DNA from: Lysinibacillus cavernae | Lineage (GTDB): Bacteria > Bacillota > Bacilli > Bacillales_A > Planococcaceae | Direction of reading: 5' to 3' | Assembly: GCF_009724685.1 (NCBI RefSeq) | Contig: NZ_WMEF01000011.1 | Span: 62,001-126,000 of the forward strand | Length of the DNA stretch: 64,000 nucleotides | Part shown: piece by piece, positions 26,741 to 35,699 of the stretch | Numbering within the stretch: the stretch's first letter is position 1 | Layout: each line of letters opens with the position of its first letter | Translations under genes and position numbers: made by a program | Notes under the pieces: generated by a model | What the model was told of the DNA's origin: nothing | The model's database searches: none | What the model saw: only the letters and a program-made list of their open reading frames with translations

Positions 26741-27787
26741 TCAATTAAAACGGGTAAAGATCTTCCATACTAACTCATTTCGATCCCCCACATCTATTTT
26801 TTGAAAAATTATCTTTAAATGATCTTGAACGGTATAACTGGAAATACCAAGATTATGGGCAATGATTTTTGTTGGCACCCCCTTCATTATTTCAACTACT
26901 ACTTCCTTTTCTCTAGGTGTAAGATGATAAGCTGTTAATAAAAAGGTTAGCATTTCTTTAGGAGATGCTTCATTTAATATTATCGCTATTTGTTGCTGTG
27001 AATCGGTTGTCTTGAGCAAGGATGCTTGGATCGTTATATAACCCGTGTTATTAATAGGCACTAATAACGAAGTTTGCATGTTCAATCTGTTAGCCTGTAA
27101 CTTCGCACAAAATGCCTGTATTGGCTTGGGCAATTGCCAATCAAGCAAGCCTTCATTGCTTCTTAAATGGGTTAACAATTGAGAAGCCTTCGAACTAATA
27201 GATAGAATATGATAATCCTTATCTAAAATAATGATGCCACTCTCTCCTGCTTCCGTTGACAGCCGCTCTTCAATAATCGAATGGTAGAATGCCTTTAATG
27301 CCTCTCCCATCACTGACATGAGTATTTTTACTTGTTCTAGCTCATCATCTTGAAATATGGGCTGTGCATTTTCCATCTTTTTAAAAAGGGTTAAAAAGCC
27401 ATAGCATTGCCCCTGAAACATTAATGCAGCCCGAATTTCATCACTAAATCCATAGGGCACTAATATTTCCCTATATCGTAAACTCTGACTACTTGCATCA
27501 CTTAGCCGTCCAATGCATTTGCCACTTTCTACTAGATTCCTATAGTTATGTACGTCTTCAGTCGCATATTCTAAAGTCATTATTTTTTGATGAACATCCT
27601 CGATCGATTGCTCTGTTACAGCACCTATAGAAAAAAGGGTTTGCGTATCTATCACAGAACAACAATATGCATCAAAATCAATGAATCTCCGTAATTCTTC
27701 TACTATCATTTGTCGATATTGAAATGAATTTTGACTATTTTTTATACATCTCGCTGATATCCTTTGCCAATCATGACGATTTCTCAT
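26741..27787 (-). CDS. LuxR-family regulator with GAF- and PAS-like sensor regions
   Basis: A 348-residue cytosolic transcription regulator. The C-terminal 65 residues are a LuxR/NarL helix-turn-helix: LTPREKEVVVEIMKGVPTKI, then GISSYTVQDHLKIIFQKI. The N-terminal 180 residues look like a GAF domain (FDAYCCSVID, GQCYGFLTLF), followed by a PAS-like segment (GIIILDKDYHILSIS). No receiver domain, so it probably senses a small molecule directly. ATG with GGAGGAG. It is divergent from the methyltransferase/dehydrogenase pair; the intervening palindrome at 27836 makes it a candidate regulator of them. Confidence 0.85.
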   Translation of the reverse strand: MRNRHDWQRISARCIKNSQNSFQYRQMIVEELRRFIDFDAYCCSVIDTQTLFSIGAVTEQSIEDVHQKIMTLEYATEDVHNYRNLVESGKCIGRLSDASSQSLRYREILVPYGFSDEIRAALMFQGQCYGFLTLFKKMENAQPIFQDDELEQVKILMSVMGEALKAFYHSIIEERLSTEAGESGIIILDKDYHILSISSKASQLLTHLRSNEGLLDWQLPKPIQAFCAKLQANRLNMQTSLLVPINNTGYITIQASLLKTTDSQQQIAIILNEASPKEMLTFLLTAYHLTPREKEVVVEIMKGVPTKIIAHNLGISSYTVQDHLKIIFQKIDVGDRNELVWKIFTRFN

Positions 27788-27835
27788 AAAACTCCTCCCC
27801 CAGAATTATGGGATAGCACATTCTCCATAAGTATT

Positions 27836-27862
27836 TATAATTGAGAATAATTCTTAATTATA
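27836..27862. promoter_or_regulatory. Fur-box-like palindrome between divergent genes
   Basis: An almost perfect inverted repeat with core TGAGAAT-A-ATTCTTA, extended to TATAAT on the left and ATTATA on the right. The 7-1-7 core resembles the Fur consensus TGATAATNATTATCA. It overlaps possible -10 boxes facing both ways, 24 bases before the methyltransferase start and about 50 bases before the LuxR gene. Iron control is an inference; a LuxR operator or PerR/Zur-type site is possible. Confidence 0.5.
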
Positions 27863-27885
27863 TTGTACAACACGGAGGTATAAAA

Positions 27886-28590
27886 ATGAAAAATCCACTA
27901 CATGATTGGCACAGTCCCATTGTATCCACTTATCAAAATACGATTCGGCAAAAAATTATAGGCTATGACCTCATCTATAACATGATGACAGACATACTTC
28001 GTGGTCACACAGTCATCAATAACATTTTAGTAGTAGGTGCTGGCGGAGGTCAGGAACTTCTTACGCTAGGAGAAGCCTTCCCTTCCTCACATTTTACAGC
28101 CGTTGATACATCAACAATCATGCGACTGGCTGCTGATAAGCGGCTAAAACAACTTGATCAGGCGCTTCATATCGAATGGTATGAGGATGATGTACTTTCG
28201 CTCGTATTCCACCATCAATATGATGTTGCTACCTGTCATTTAGTTTTACATTTTTTAAAGGACATTGAACAAAAAAAAGCATGTCTACAAAAAATGGCGT
28301 ATAGCTTACAGGACGGTGGTGTTTTATTCCTTTCTTCAATCAATGCAGACATTGAAGACGCGACATTCCAACAGCAGCTTCAGTATTGGCGAAGTTCTAT
28401 GCTCCAGAACGATATCTCTGAAAATGATTGGTTACGCTTTGAGCAGTCCCTTGGGTCAACTATCTATCCAATTAAACTTGAGTTACTTACTGATTTGCTA
28501 CATGAGATGGGCTTTACAAAGGTTATCCCCTATTTTAAATCACACTTGGTAGATGCCTTAGTAGCTATTAAAGAAGAGGGAAACAAATGA
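27886..28590 (+). CDS. Class I SAM-dependent methyltransferase
   Basis: A 234-residue cytosolic methyltransferase. Motif I is ILVVGAGGGQELLTLGE (residues 47-63), followed by the acidic TAVDTS at the end of strand 2 and a YDVATCHLVLHFL motif IV-like segment. The N-terminus has HDWHSPIVSTYQNTIRQKI. ATG at 27886 with GGAGGT is chosen over an earlier TTG that would include the palindrome. Its stop overlaps the next start (ATGA), so it is translationally coupled to the saccharopine-dehydrogenase-like enzyme; the two probably act on the same small molecule. The substrate is unknown. Confidence 0.82.
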   Translation: MKNPLHDWHSPIVSTYQNTIRQKIIGYDLIYNMMTDILRGHTVINNILVVGAGGGQELLTLGEAFPSSHFTAVDTSTIMRLAADKRLKQLDQALHIEWYEDDVLSLVFHHQYDVATCHLVLHFLKDIEQKKACLQKMAYSLQDGGVLFLSSINADIEDATFQQQLQYWRSSMLQNDISENDWLRFEQSLGSTIYPIKLELLTDLLHEMGFTKVIPYFKSHLVDALVAIKEEGNK

Positions 28591-29648
28591 CAAGAGAAAA
28601 TATATTAATCGTCGGGGGCTATGGTGAAGTTGGTAGTAAAATTGCAACTTTACTACTCTCAAGCTATCCAAATAGAGTGTGTATTGCTGGTAGAAATTTA
28701 GAAAAGGCTAAACAATTTTGCGCCCAACACCATGACCTTGCTAAGCCTATACAAATGGATGTGTCAAAGACTGTACCTTCTCAGCAATTAGCCAATGTAG
28801 CACTTGTGATTATGTGTTTAGAGCAAAAAAATACTTCATTTGCGCATCTCTGCTTGAAGGAGGGGATTAAGTATATTGATATTACAGCAAGCTATGCCTT
28901 CCTAAAAAAATTAGAGGATCTCCATCTAATAGCTGAACAGAATCATTCTACAGCCGTATTTAGTGTAGGGATGGCCCCAGGTTTGACCAATTTAATGGCC
29001 ATGCATGCTGCACAGCAATTATCCTCTATTGAGAAACTTCATATTTCTATTTTACTAGGTGCAGGCGATACACATGGAACCGCAGCGATTCTTTGGATAT
29101 TGCAGCAATTAAATATACCGTATTATACTTACAGAAATCGCAAAGTTGCTAATTTTACTAAAAAGCGGATTGTTCAATTTAAAGGAATTGGCAAACGTAG
29201 TGTATATCAATTTAATTTTTCAGATCAGCACACATTAACGAGACATTATTCTCATATTCCTATTGAGACAAGATTGGGCTTTGATGTAGAGTCACTCAAC
29301 CGGTACGTATCATTTTTACAAAAAAGTCGTATTGCCTATCTGTTGAAGTTTAATAAAGCACAAACAACGCTTGCCTCAATCATTCAAAAAACAAAAATTG
29401 GCTCAGATGTTTGTGCTATAAAAATTGAAGCTATTGGGACAAAGCATCACAAGGATACAACTGTTATAGTAGACTTTATAGACCATGATGAATCTCTTGT
29501 TACAGCAAAAGTTGCAGCGTCTATTGCTACACAGCTCCTTGAAAACAAATATCCTTCAGGGACCTACCATATTGAAGATTTGTTTACATTTGAATCATTG
29601 CAACAGCAATTTGAAACGTCCTCTTTTTCTAAATCTTTTATGCCTTAA
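28587..29648 (+). CDS. Saccharopine dehydrogenase-like NAD(P)-binding protein
   Basis: A 353-residue protein with an N-terminal Rossmann fold, ILIVGGYGEVGSKIA (residues 6-20), and CIAGRNLEKAKQF at the end of the second strand, as in the saccharopine dehydrogenase/opine-type family. The conserved VGMAPGLTNLMA segment supports this. It is coupled to the methyltransferase by a four-base ATGA overlap. Family members reduce imines formed from amino acids and 2-oxo acids, or act as lipid or uncharacterised oxidoreductases. With a Fur-like site upstream, a role in making a small metal-binding metabolite is conceivable, but no synthase or transporter gene is adjacent. Confidence 0.78.
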   Translation: MTRENILIVGGYGEVGSKIATLLLSSYPNRVCIAGRNLEKAKQFCAQHHDLAKPIQMDVSKTVPSQQLANVALVIMCLEQKNTSFAHLCLKEGIKYIDITASYAFLKKLEDLHLIAEQNHSTAVFSVGMAPGLTNLMAMHAAQQLSSIEKLHISILLGAGDTHGTAAILWILQQLNIPYYTYRNRKVANFTKKRIVQFKGIGKRSVYQFNFSDQHTLTRHYSHIPIETRLGFDVESLNRYVSFLQKSRIAYLLKFNKAQTTLASIIQKTKIGSDVCAIKIEAIGTKHHKDTTVIVDFIDHDESLVTAKVAASIATQLLENKYPSGTYHIEDLFTFESLQQQFETSSFSKSFMP

Positions 29649-29670
29649 CTGTAACGACCAGCGCATATAA

Positions 29671-29714
29671 AAAACGCATTTAGCTCCCCTTCTATACGAG
29701 GGCTAAATGCGTTT
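29671..29714. terminator. Bidirectional terminator, dehydrogenase / artR-like gene
   Basis: AAACGCATTTAGC pairs with GCTAAATGCGTTT around a C-rich/G-rich inner stem. TTTTTTATATG follows on the minus strand; the plus side (TTTCATTATTT) is weaker. Confidence 0.75.
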
Positions 29715-29720
29715 CATTAT

Positions 29721-30443
29721 TTATAAAACCTTCTCTAAAAAATCCTTTGCACGCTGTGTTGATGGTGCTGTAAAAAACTGCTCTGGTGGAGCATCCTCAA
29801 TAAGTTTGCCACCATCCAGAAATAGAATACGATCAGCAACTTCACGAGCAAAGCCCATCTCATGTGTAACAATCAGCATTGTCATACCAGTTTCTGCAAG
29901 GTTTTTCATCACGGCCAATACCTCTTTAACCATTTCAGGGTCAAGCGCTGACGTAGGCTCATCGAATAATATAACTTGAGGGTCCATCGCAAGTGCTCGT
30001 GCAATCGCAACACGTTGCTTTTGTCCACCCGATAAACGATTTGGATATTCTTGACGTTTCTCAAAGAGACCTACTTTCTTTAGTAACTCTTCTGCTTTAT
30101 TGATTGCAGTGGTCTTGTCCATACCCTTCACATTGATTGGAGCGTATGTTAAGTTTTCAAGCACAGTTTTATGTGGAAAGAGATGAAAATGTTGAAAGAC
30201 CATACCTACTTCTTCACGTATTTTCATAATATTTGTCCCTTTATCCGTTAGGACATCACCAGCGATAGTTACTTTTCCGCTTGTAGGGATTTCTAATAAG
30301 TTTAAACAGCGTAGGAACGTCGATTTGCCAGATCCAGATGGACCAATAATGGCGATTACTTCTTGTTCTTTTATTTCTGTGGAAATGCCCTTCAGTACTT
30401 CATTCTGTCCATATGATTTGTGTAAATCTTCAATTTTAATCAC
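29721..30443 (-). CDS. artR: Polar amino-acid ABC transporter ATPase, ArtR/GlnQ type
   Basis: A 240-residue nucleotide-binding subunit. Walker [10 protein letters not shown] is at 34-42, signature LSGGQ at 137-141, Walker B VILFDEP at 157-163, and the VTHEMGFA switch region is typical of amino-acid importers (GlnQ/HisP/ArtR). It overlaps the permease gene by 8 bases and closes a three-gene importer operon. The gene symbol rests on similarity of the binding protein and permease to Bacillus subtilis ArtP and ArtQ; the ATPase alone would not show the substrate. Confidence 0.85.
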   Translation of the reverse strand: MIKIEDLHKSYGQNEVLKGISTEIKEQEVIAIIGPSGSGKSTFLRCLNLLEIPTSGKVTIAGDVLTDKGTNIMKIREEVGMVFQHFHLFPHKTVLENLTYAPINVKGMDKTTAINKAEELLKKVGLFEKRQEYPNRLSGGQKQRVAIARALAMDPQVILFDEPTSALDPEMVKEVLAVMKNLAETGMTMLIVTHEMGFAREVADRILFLDGGKLIEDAPPEQFFTAPSTQRAKDFLEKVL

Positions 30444-31095
30444 TTTTTCTCATTCCTTTCTCGATTCGTTTACCAAGGAACGTTAAAACTAGCGTCATGA
30501 TGTAATAGATAATACCTGCAAAGAGTAAAGGCTCAAGATAACGATATGTCGAACCCCCTACAATATAGGCACGACGCATAATATCCAGCGCACTAATTAC
30601 TGTAACAACTGCTGTCTCTTTATTTAATGTAATAAATTCATTGACTAAAGACGGTAAAATATTTTTTACTGCTTGTGGGATAATAATATCCTTCATCATT
30701 TTTGCATACGGAATCCCAAGAGCTTGAGCTGCCTCCATTTGTCCTTTATCCACTGCGTTAATTCCAGCACGAATAATTTCTGAAATGTAAGCACCTGAGT
30801 TTAAACCAAACGCAATAATGGCTGTTGGAATGGGTTCAATTTGAATATCTAGTAATTGTGGAACTGCATAATAAATAATTAATAATTGTAAAACAAGTGG
30901 TGTACCACGGAAAATGGATGTATAGAAATCAGCAAACCAACGTAAAACATTTACCTTGCCAATTTTACATAATGCTAGTAGTATACCTACGATAAAACCG
31001 ATGATGGATGCACCGATTGCAATTTGAAGTGTAACACCTATCCCTTTTAAAATATAAGGAATAGAGGGAACGATAGCTGTAAAATCTAAATTCAC
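30436..31095 (-). CDS. artQ: Polar amino-acid ABC transporter permease, ArtQ-like
   Basis: A 219-residue inner-membrane permease with about five helices. It has the family signature after [23 protein letters not shown], the EAA loop contacting the ATPase, and a long last helix. The start [18 protein letters not shown] closely follows the beginning of Bacillus ArtQ as I remember it. A GGAGGG site precedes the ATG. It lies 133 bases after the binding-protein gene, with a hairpin between them, and overlaps the ATPase gene by 8 bases. Confidence 0.85.
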   Translation of the reverse strand: MNLDFTAIVPSIPYILKGIGVTLQIAIGASIIGFIVGILLALCKIGKVNVLRWFADFYTSIFRGTPLVLQLLIIYYAVPQLLDIQIEPIPTAIIAFGLNSGAYISEIIRAGINAVDKGQMEAAQALGIPYAKMMKDIIIPQAVKNILPSLVNEFITLNKETAVVTVISALDIMRRAYIVGGSTYRYLEPLLFAGIIYYIMTLVLTFLGKRIEKGMRKSD

Positions 31096-31192
31096 AGCCC
31101 TCCCTCCTTTCTTTTTTATCTTGATTCATAAATTGTTTTTGTATCGAAAACGAAGTGTCCTGATACGCAATTGATAGACATGAAAAGCACAA

Positions 31193-31219
31193 GCGATAGC
31201 CCAAAAATAGAGCTATCGC
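31193..31219 (-). terminator. Intra-operon hairpin after the binding-protein gene
   Basis: GCGATAGC/GCTATCGC, a perfect 8-bp stem with an 11-base loop, lies right after the binding-protein stop. The downstream T-tract on the minus strand is weak, so it may only attenuate or protect the 3' end and keep binding protein in excess. Confidence 0.6.
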
Positions 31220-31228
31220 ATCTTTTAA

Positions 31229-32023
31229 CTATTCAACTTTTTCTAACCATTTTTCTTCTAGCTCTTGAATTTTGCCTTCATCAGCTAGTTCTTTTAATGC
31301 TTTGTTAATTTTATCTTTCAAATCGCTTCCTTTTGGAACAGCGATAGCTTTGAAATCTTCTGGCTGCTCTTCTACAGGGAAGGCTACTAATTGATCATTT
31401 GTTTTTAAATAACCCTTCGCAACGCCACCCTCTAAAATACCTGCATCTAATCGTTTAGACATCATATCTTGAATAATCTCAGGGATTCGTGTACGACCTT
31501 CTACAGCTACATCTACTTTTTTCGCAATTTCATTACCTAAATTTTCTTGAATAGATGCTGTCTGTACACCAACTTTTTTACCAGCAAGATCTGCTTCTTT
31601 TTTAATACCACTATCCTTTTTAACAATGATTACTTGCTCTGTTTCATTGTATTTATCAGAGAAATCAACTACTTTTTCACGTTCTGGGTTTGGCGTCATA
31701 CCAGAAATAACTACATCAATTTTTCCTGCTTGTAATGCTGGGACTAAACTGTTGAAGTCCATATCTTGTACTTGCATATCAACGCCTATTTTTTCTCCAA
31801 CTAACTTGATTAAATCAATATCAAATCCAATAATTTCTTCACCTTTTGCTGCGTCAACATATTCAAATGGCGCATAATCAGCTGAAGTGCCTACTTTTAA
31901 TACTTGCTTGCCCTCTGTATCCGTATTAGATCCTGTATCGCTTGCATTATTGTCTTTAGTGCCACATGCTGCAAGTACACCGATGACAAGTACAAGCATT
32001 ACCATGAATAACTTGTTCTTCAT
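31229..32023 (-). CDS. artP: Amino-acid ABC transporter substrate-binding lipoprotein, ArtP-like
   Basis: A 264-residue lipoprotein: signal peptide with lipobox LAAC (Cys20), a Ser/Thr/Asn-rich linker, then a type II periplasmic-binding fold beginning VLKVGTSADYAPFEY. FDIDLIKLVGEKIG, MDFNSLVPALQAGKIDVVISGMTP and the KDSGIK segment match the arginine-binding ArtP of Bacillus closely. Arginine or another basic/polar amino acid is the likely ligand. ATG with AAAGGAG. The upstream 32024-32301 stretch is AT-rich; I see no riboswitch or T-box there. Confidence 0.87.
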   Translation of the reverse strand: MKNKLFMVMLVLVIGVLAACGTKDNNASDTGSNTDTEGKQVLKVGTSADYAPFEYVDAAKGEEIIGFDIDLIKLVGEKIGVDMQVQDMDFNSLVPALQAGKIDVVISGMTPNPEREKVVDFSDKYNETEQVIIVKKDSGIKKEADLAGKKVGVQTASIQENLGNEIAKKVDVAVEGRTRIPEIIQDMMSKRLDAGILEGGVAKGYLKTNDQLVAFPVEEQPEDFKAIAVPKGSDLKDKINKALKELADEGKIQELEEKWLEKVE

Positions 32024-32301
32024 ATTCAGAAACTCCTTTTATTTATAATTTATTGTGTATGAGAATACATTTCTCGAAAATAGTCGATTGGATATTTATT
32101 CATATAGAAGAATAAAAAATCTATCTGCTAATTAAGATATACTCTTTTGAAATAATAATCAAGATAAAGTAAAAAAAATTTAACAAAATATTATATACAT
32201 AATTTTCTGATAAGTCAATTTATTTATATTTCAAGTATGCTTTACTATACTATTTTCCGAAAGCTCGATAATTATCCCCTAATTACTGAATTTTAAAAAA
32301 T

Positions 32302-32327
32302 AAAAAAAGACCCCCAAATGGAGGTCC
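32302..32327 (-). terminator. Terminator of the mrp operon
   Basis: On the minus strand GACCTCC-ATTT-GGGGGTC is followed by TTTTTTTA, just after the mrpG stop. Confidence 0.8.
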
Positions 32328-32333
32328 TATCCT

Positions 32334-32696
32334 TTATTTATCCTCAGGAAACAGCTTTGACTTTAATTCGTCCTCCCCAGAGCCCTCAGCTAATGGAACA
32401 CGAGAACGATAGGCGGCTCGACAGATTAAATGTCCTGCAACTGGTGCTGTCACAAAGACGAAGAGAATCCCTAAAATTAATCGTACACTGACAAAACCAT
32501 CATGCACCCAAAAATAAATAAACGCACCTAATAAACATGTTAATACCGACAACGTTGAGCTTTTAGTAGCAGCATGTGATCTTGTATAGACATCTGGTAA
32601 GCGAATCATCCCAAATGCGCTAATAACACTCACAATTGAACCTATAAGAATTAGTATGACTGCCGCCCATTCAATCATTTGATTTACGTTCAACAA
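32334..32696 (-). CDS. mrpG: Mrp Na+(K+)/H+ antiporter subunit G
   Basis: A 120-residue membrane subunit with three helices and the PhaG/MnhG signature FGMIRLPDVYTRSHAATKS. Last gene of the seven-gene operon; its start overlaps mrpF by 26 bases. The C-terminal tail is charged and cytosolic. All seven Mrp subunits are needed for the large membrane complex that exchanges Na+ or K+ for protons and supports alkali and salt tolerance. Confidence 0.92.
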   Translation of the reverse strand: MLNVNQMIEWAAVILILIGSIVSVISAFGMIRLPDVYTRSHAATKSSTLSVLTCLLGAFIYFWVHDGFVSVRLILGILFVFVTAPVAGHLICRAAYRSRVPLAEGSGEDELKSKLFPEDK

Positions 32697-32955
32697 TCAC
32701 ACCTCTTTCTATATATTTTGTAAAGGCAATGGTTCCAATAAACGCTAATATACCTAAAATAAGAATAGCTTCTAAGTATGCCTTTGTTTTTAAGATAATC
32801 GAAACGATCGCAATAGCTGATAATAGATTTACCCCAATCGTATCGAGAGCTATGGCTCTGTCAGGCATTGAAGGACCGCGGATAACACGATACAATGACA
32901 ACGCAATAGAAATACTAAAGAAGGCGAGGGCCAGAAGTAAAATATTCTCAATCAT
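32671..32955 (-). CDS. mrpF: Mrp antiporter subunit F
   Basis: A 94-residue subunit with three helices and the family motif RVIRGPSMPDRAIALDTIG. In Bacillus subtilis MrpF is also linked to bile-salt efflux. Start ATG overlaps the mrpE stop (TAATG), and the end overlaps mrpG by 26 bases. Confidence 0.92.
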   Translation of the reverse strand: MIENILLLALAFFSISIALSLYRVIRGPSMPDRAIALDTIGVNLLSAIAIVSIILKTKAYLEAILILGILAFIGTIAFTKYIERGVIVERKSND

Positions 32956-33437
32956 TAACGTGTCACCTCCATAATTGCTTGTTCAAATTTTCCAATTGAG
33001 CGAATAACAGCATCCTTGGACTGCTCGATGTCCATTGCATGGATATAGAACACGTCCCCCTCTTCGGATACTTCCATGACGACAGATCCTGGTGTTAGTG
33101 TTAGCAGTAATGCAAGTGCTGTAATCTCCCAATCACCCTTTAGCATGGTTTTATAAGTAAAGATACCTGGTGTAATAGTAAGCTTTGGTGTAGTAATTTG
33201 TCTTAACACACTATAGCTGGATAAAAATAGCTCCCAATTAAAAAGCCATAACAATTTTATAATCGAAAAAACTCGTCGCAAGTAGAACTGTGTGCCATAA
33301 AAGCGATGCATTGCATATAAAATACCCATACCGACAATAAAGCCCATTAAAAATGTCGAAAATTGTGGTGTCACTTCATCCTTCAAGAGTAACCAAAGTG
33401 CTGCGATAAATAAATTCAATATAAACTGCATTGCCAT
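32955..33437 (-). CDS. mrpE: Mrp antiporter subunit E
   Basis: A 160-residue subunit: two N-terminal helices and a C-terminal cytosolic domain with LTLTPGSVVMEVSEEGDVFY, the hallmark of MnhE/MrpE. Its ATG overlaps the end of mrpD by one base and its stop overlaps mrpF by one base, so stoichiometric translation is likely. Confidence 0.92.
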   Translation of the reverse strand: MAMQFILNLFIAALWLLLKDEVTPQFSTFLMGFIVGMGILYAMHRFYGTQFYLRRVFSIIKLLWLFNWELFLSSYSVLRQITTPKLTITPGIFTYKTMLKGDWEITALALLLTLTPGSVVMEVSEEGDVFYIHAMDIEQSKDAVIRSIGKFEQAIMEVTR

Positions 33438-34942
33438 TATTTATTCACCTCACCTTGCCATAATTCACCATCTAAAACAGCGTCAATATAGGTAGAAGGC
33501 GTATAAAGCGTTTCCGCCGCATCTGTTACAAAAGGTGCCAATCTTTCAGCCCCAATGCCTAAACCAATTGTACAAGCAGCCAGTAAAGTTAATGGTAGTA
33601 ATATTCGTTTTGGTAATGGTTTTTCATCCTCTAAACTAATAATCGTTTCGCCAAAAAAGGAAGAAAGAAATATGCGCAGAAGTGAATACAAAACAATTAA
33701 ACTAGAGAAAAACCCTAGACCTAATAGAACAAAATTGCCACCTTCGATTGCCCCTTGTCCTATTAAAACTTTCCCTAGAAAACCACTTAATGGGGGTATA
33801 CCAGCTAATGAGCACATTAATATAAAGAATAACCATCCAAAGAAAGGATAATTTCGAATTAGTCCACTCATTTTATCTATGACCGTTTCCCCAGTGACAT
33901 AAATCATCATACCAACAGCTAAAAACAACATAGCCTTTGCTACCATATCATGCATTAAATAATAGATAACACCTTGTAAGGCTGATTCTGTGCCGATGGC
34001 TAGACCAGCTACTATAAAGCCAACACCAATCAGCACATTGTATGAAGCAATCGTTCTGACATCACGTCCTGAAAGAGCACCTATACAACCTGCTACAATC
34101 GTTATCCCTGCCATTATTCCAAGCGCAATGTGCGTGACTTCAGTATTATTTGGGAAAAGCAATGTAAAAGTACGTACAAGTGCATAGACCCCCACCTTTG
34201 TTAATAAAGCAGCAAATAACGCAGCAATGGCAGTTGGTGGCACACTGTAGGAGCCTGGCAACCAAAAGAATAATAACAGTCCAGCCTTCAAACTAAAGAC
34301 GATTAAGAAAATGAGCGACACTGTTGTAATTAGAGGGTTAGCTCCTGCCTCCATCACACGAACCGAAATATGAGCCATATTTAATGTGCCAACTGTTCCA
34401 TAAAGGAAGGCTAATGCCACTAAGAAAATCCAAGAGGCAACAATATTAATTAACACGTATTTCAGTGCTTCACGCAGTTGAATTTTTTCTCCACCTAAGC
34501 TGATAAGTGCATAAGAAGCTAGCAACATTACTTCAAAACATACAAATAAGTTAAAAATATCGCCAGTCAAAAATGAACCGTTGACCCCCGCTACCATGAG
34601 TAAGGTAAATGGATAAAAATACATTTTTTCATACCTTAACTCTATTGTGAAAATTGCATATAACATACAGATAACGGCTACTAGATTTGCCACTAACACT
34701 AATAATGTTGCAAATGAATCTGCAACAAATGAAATACCAAATGGTGGTGCCCAGCCACTAAAATCAATTCGCATTACACCTTGTTGCTGAATCTCTAACA
34801 ATAGAATGATGCAAATAATAACGATAAAGCTTAATGTCAATAAGCTAATGATGCGTTGTAAAATAACACGTTCTTTTAAAAACACCAGTAAAATAGCTGT
34901 AATTACCGGTACGATTAATGGTAAAACAATCATATTACTCAT
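33437..34942 (-). CDS. mrpD: Mrp antiporter subunit D
   Basis: A 501-residue, roughly fourteen-helix protein homologous to complex I antiporter-like subunits (NuoM/N). The proton-antiporter region includes LLASYALISLGGEKIQ and the conserved Lys in SLIFLIVFSLKAGLLLFFWLPG; the SGLIRNYP and LAGIPPLSGFLGK loops are also typical. It provides one of the two ion channels of the complex. Overlaps mrpC by 8 bases. Confidence 0.93.
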   Translation of the reverse strand: MSNMIVLPLIVPVITAILLVFLKERVILQRIISLLTLSFIVIICIILLLEIQQQGVMRIDFSGWAPPFGISFVADSFATLLVLVANLVAVICMLYAIFTIELRYEKMYFYPFTLLMVAGVNGSFLTGDIFNLFVCFEVMLLASYALISLGGEKIQLREALKYVLINIVASWIFLVALAFLYGTVGTLNMAHISVRVMEAGANPLITTVSLIFLIVFSLKAGLLLFFWLPGSYSVPPTAIAALFAALLTKVGVYALVRTFTLLFPNNTEVTHIALGIMAGITIVAGCIGALSGRDVRTIASYNVLIGVGFIVAGLAIGTESALQGVIYYLMHDMVAKAMLFLAVGMMIYVTGETVIDKMSGLIRNYPFFGWLFFILMCSLAGIPPLSGFLGKVLIGQGAIEGGNFVLLGLGFFSSLIVLYSLLRIFLSSFFGETIISLEDEKPLPKRILLPLTLLAACTIGLGIGAERLAPFVTDAAETLYTPSTYIDAVLDGELWQGEVNK

Positions 34943-35273
34943 CCGGCGTACCTCTCAATTCATCAAAATTCCCTGAACCATTTGTTTTATACGCTCGATA
35001 ACCTAAAACGAGAACAAATGCTGTGACAGCAAAGCTAATAACAATAGCTGTTAAAATTAATGCTTGCGGTAACGCATCTGTATAAGGACCCTCTGATTCT
35101 CCTAATAATGGTACATCTCCTTTTTTAAGGCCTCCCATTGTAAGAATCAGCAAGTGGGCGGCATGCGATAAAACAGCTGTGCCTAAAATAACACGCAATA
35201 ACTGTTTCGAGAGGATTAAGTATGTCGCAACAGCTACTAATATACCTACTAAAACAAGTATTAAAGACTCCAT
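34935..35273 (-). CDS. mrpC: Mrp antiporter subunit C
   Basis: A 112-residue NuoK-like subunit with three helices. The motif LGTAVLSHAAHLLILTMGGL and the DALPQALILTAIVI signature with its conserved Gln-Ala-Leu are characteristic. Separated from mrpB by 3 bases. Confidence 0.92.
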   Translation of the reverse strand: MESLILVLVGILVAVATYLILSKQLLRVILGTAVLSHAAHLLILTMGGLKKGDVPLLGESEGPYTDALPQALILTAIVISFAVTAFVLVLGYRAYKTNGSGNFDELRGTPDE

Positions 35274-35276
35274 TGG

Positions 35277-35699
35277 CTACTCATCCTCACTTATACTTAA
35301 AATAATTGTCACGACAACACCCACAACCGTTAAAGCTACACCTGCTTCAAAAATGGTTACGGTTGAAAAACCCATTTTCCCAAATATAGGAACATCTATA
35401 TACGTATATGCCTGCGTTAAAAATGGTACATCGAAAAACAACGAACCAATTGCAGTTCCAGTAGCAAGCAAAACCCCCAGTGCTGCAACCTTTTTAAAGT
35501 CGAATGGCATTCCTTTATGCACAGTCTCAATATCATAAGCTAGATATAATAAAACAATGCCAGAAGCTAACACGAGGCCACCTATAAAGCCACCACCTGG
35601 AGCATGGTGCCCAGCAAAGAACAAATACACTCCAAGTGTTAAAATAATGAACACGACAGCCTTTGTGACCGTCCTTAATATCACATCATTAATTTTCAT
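35277..35699 (-). CDS. mrpB: Mrp antiporter subunit B
   Basis: A 140-residue membrane subunit with four helices. HHAPGGGFIGGLVLASGIVL is the MnhB signature. Its start overlaps the end of mrpA by 11 bases. Together with the C-terminal domain of MrpA it corresponds to the membrane part shared with MBH/MrpB-type complexes. Confidence 0.92.
   Translation of the reverse strand: MKINDVILRTVTKAVVFIILTLGVYLFFAGHHAPGGGFIGGLVLASGIVLLYLAYDIETVHKGMPFDFKKVAALGVLLATGTAIGSLFFDVPFLTQAYTYIDVPIFGKMGFSTVTIFEAGVALTVVGVVVTIILSISEDE

Noticed and set aside
31193..31219. Strong end-of-operon terminator between artP-like and artQ-like genes
   Set aside because: Its T-tract is weak and the three genes form a standard importer, so it is read as an intra-operon attenuating hairpin.
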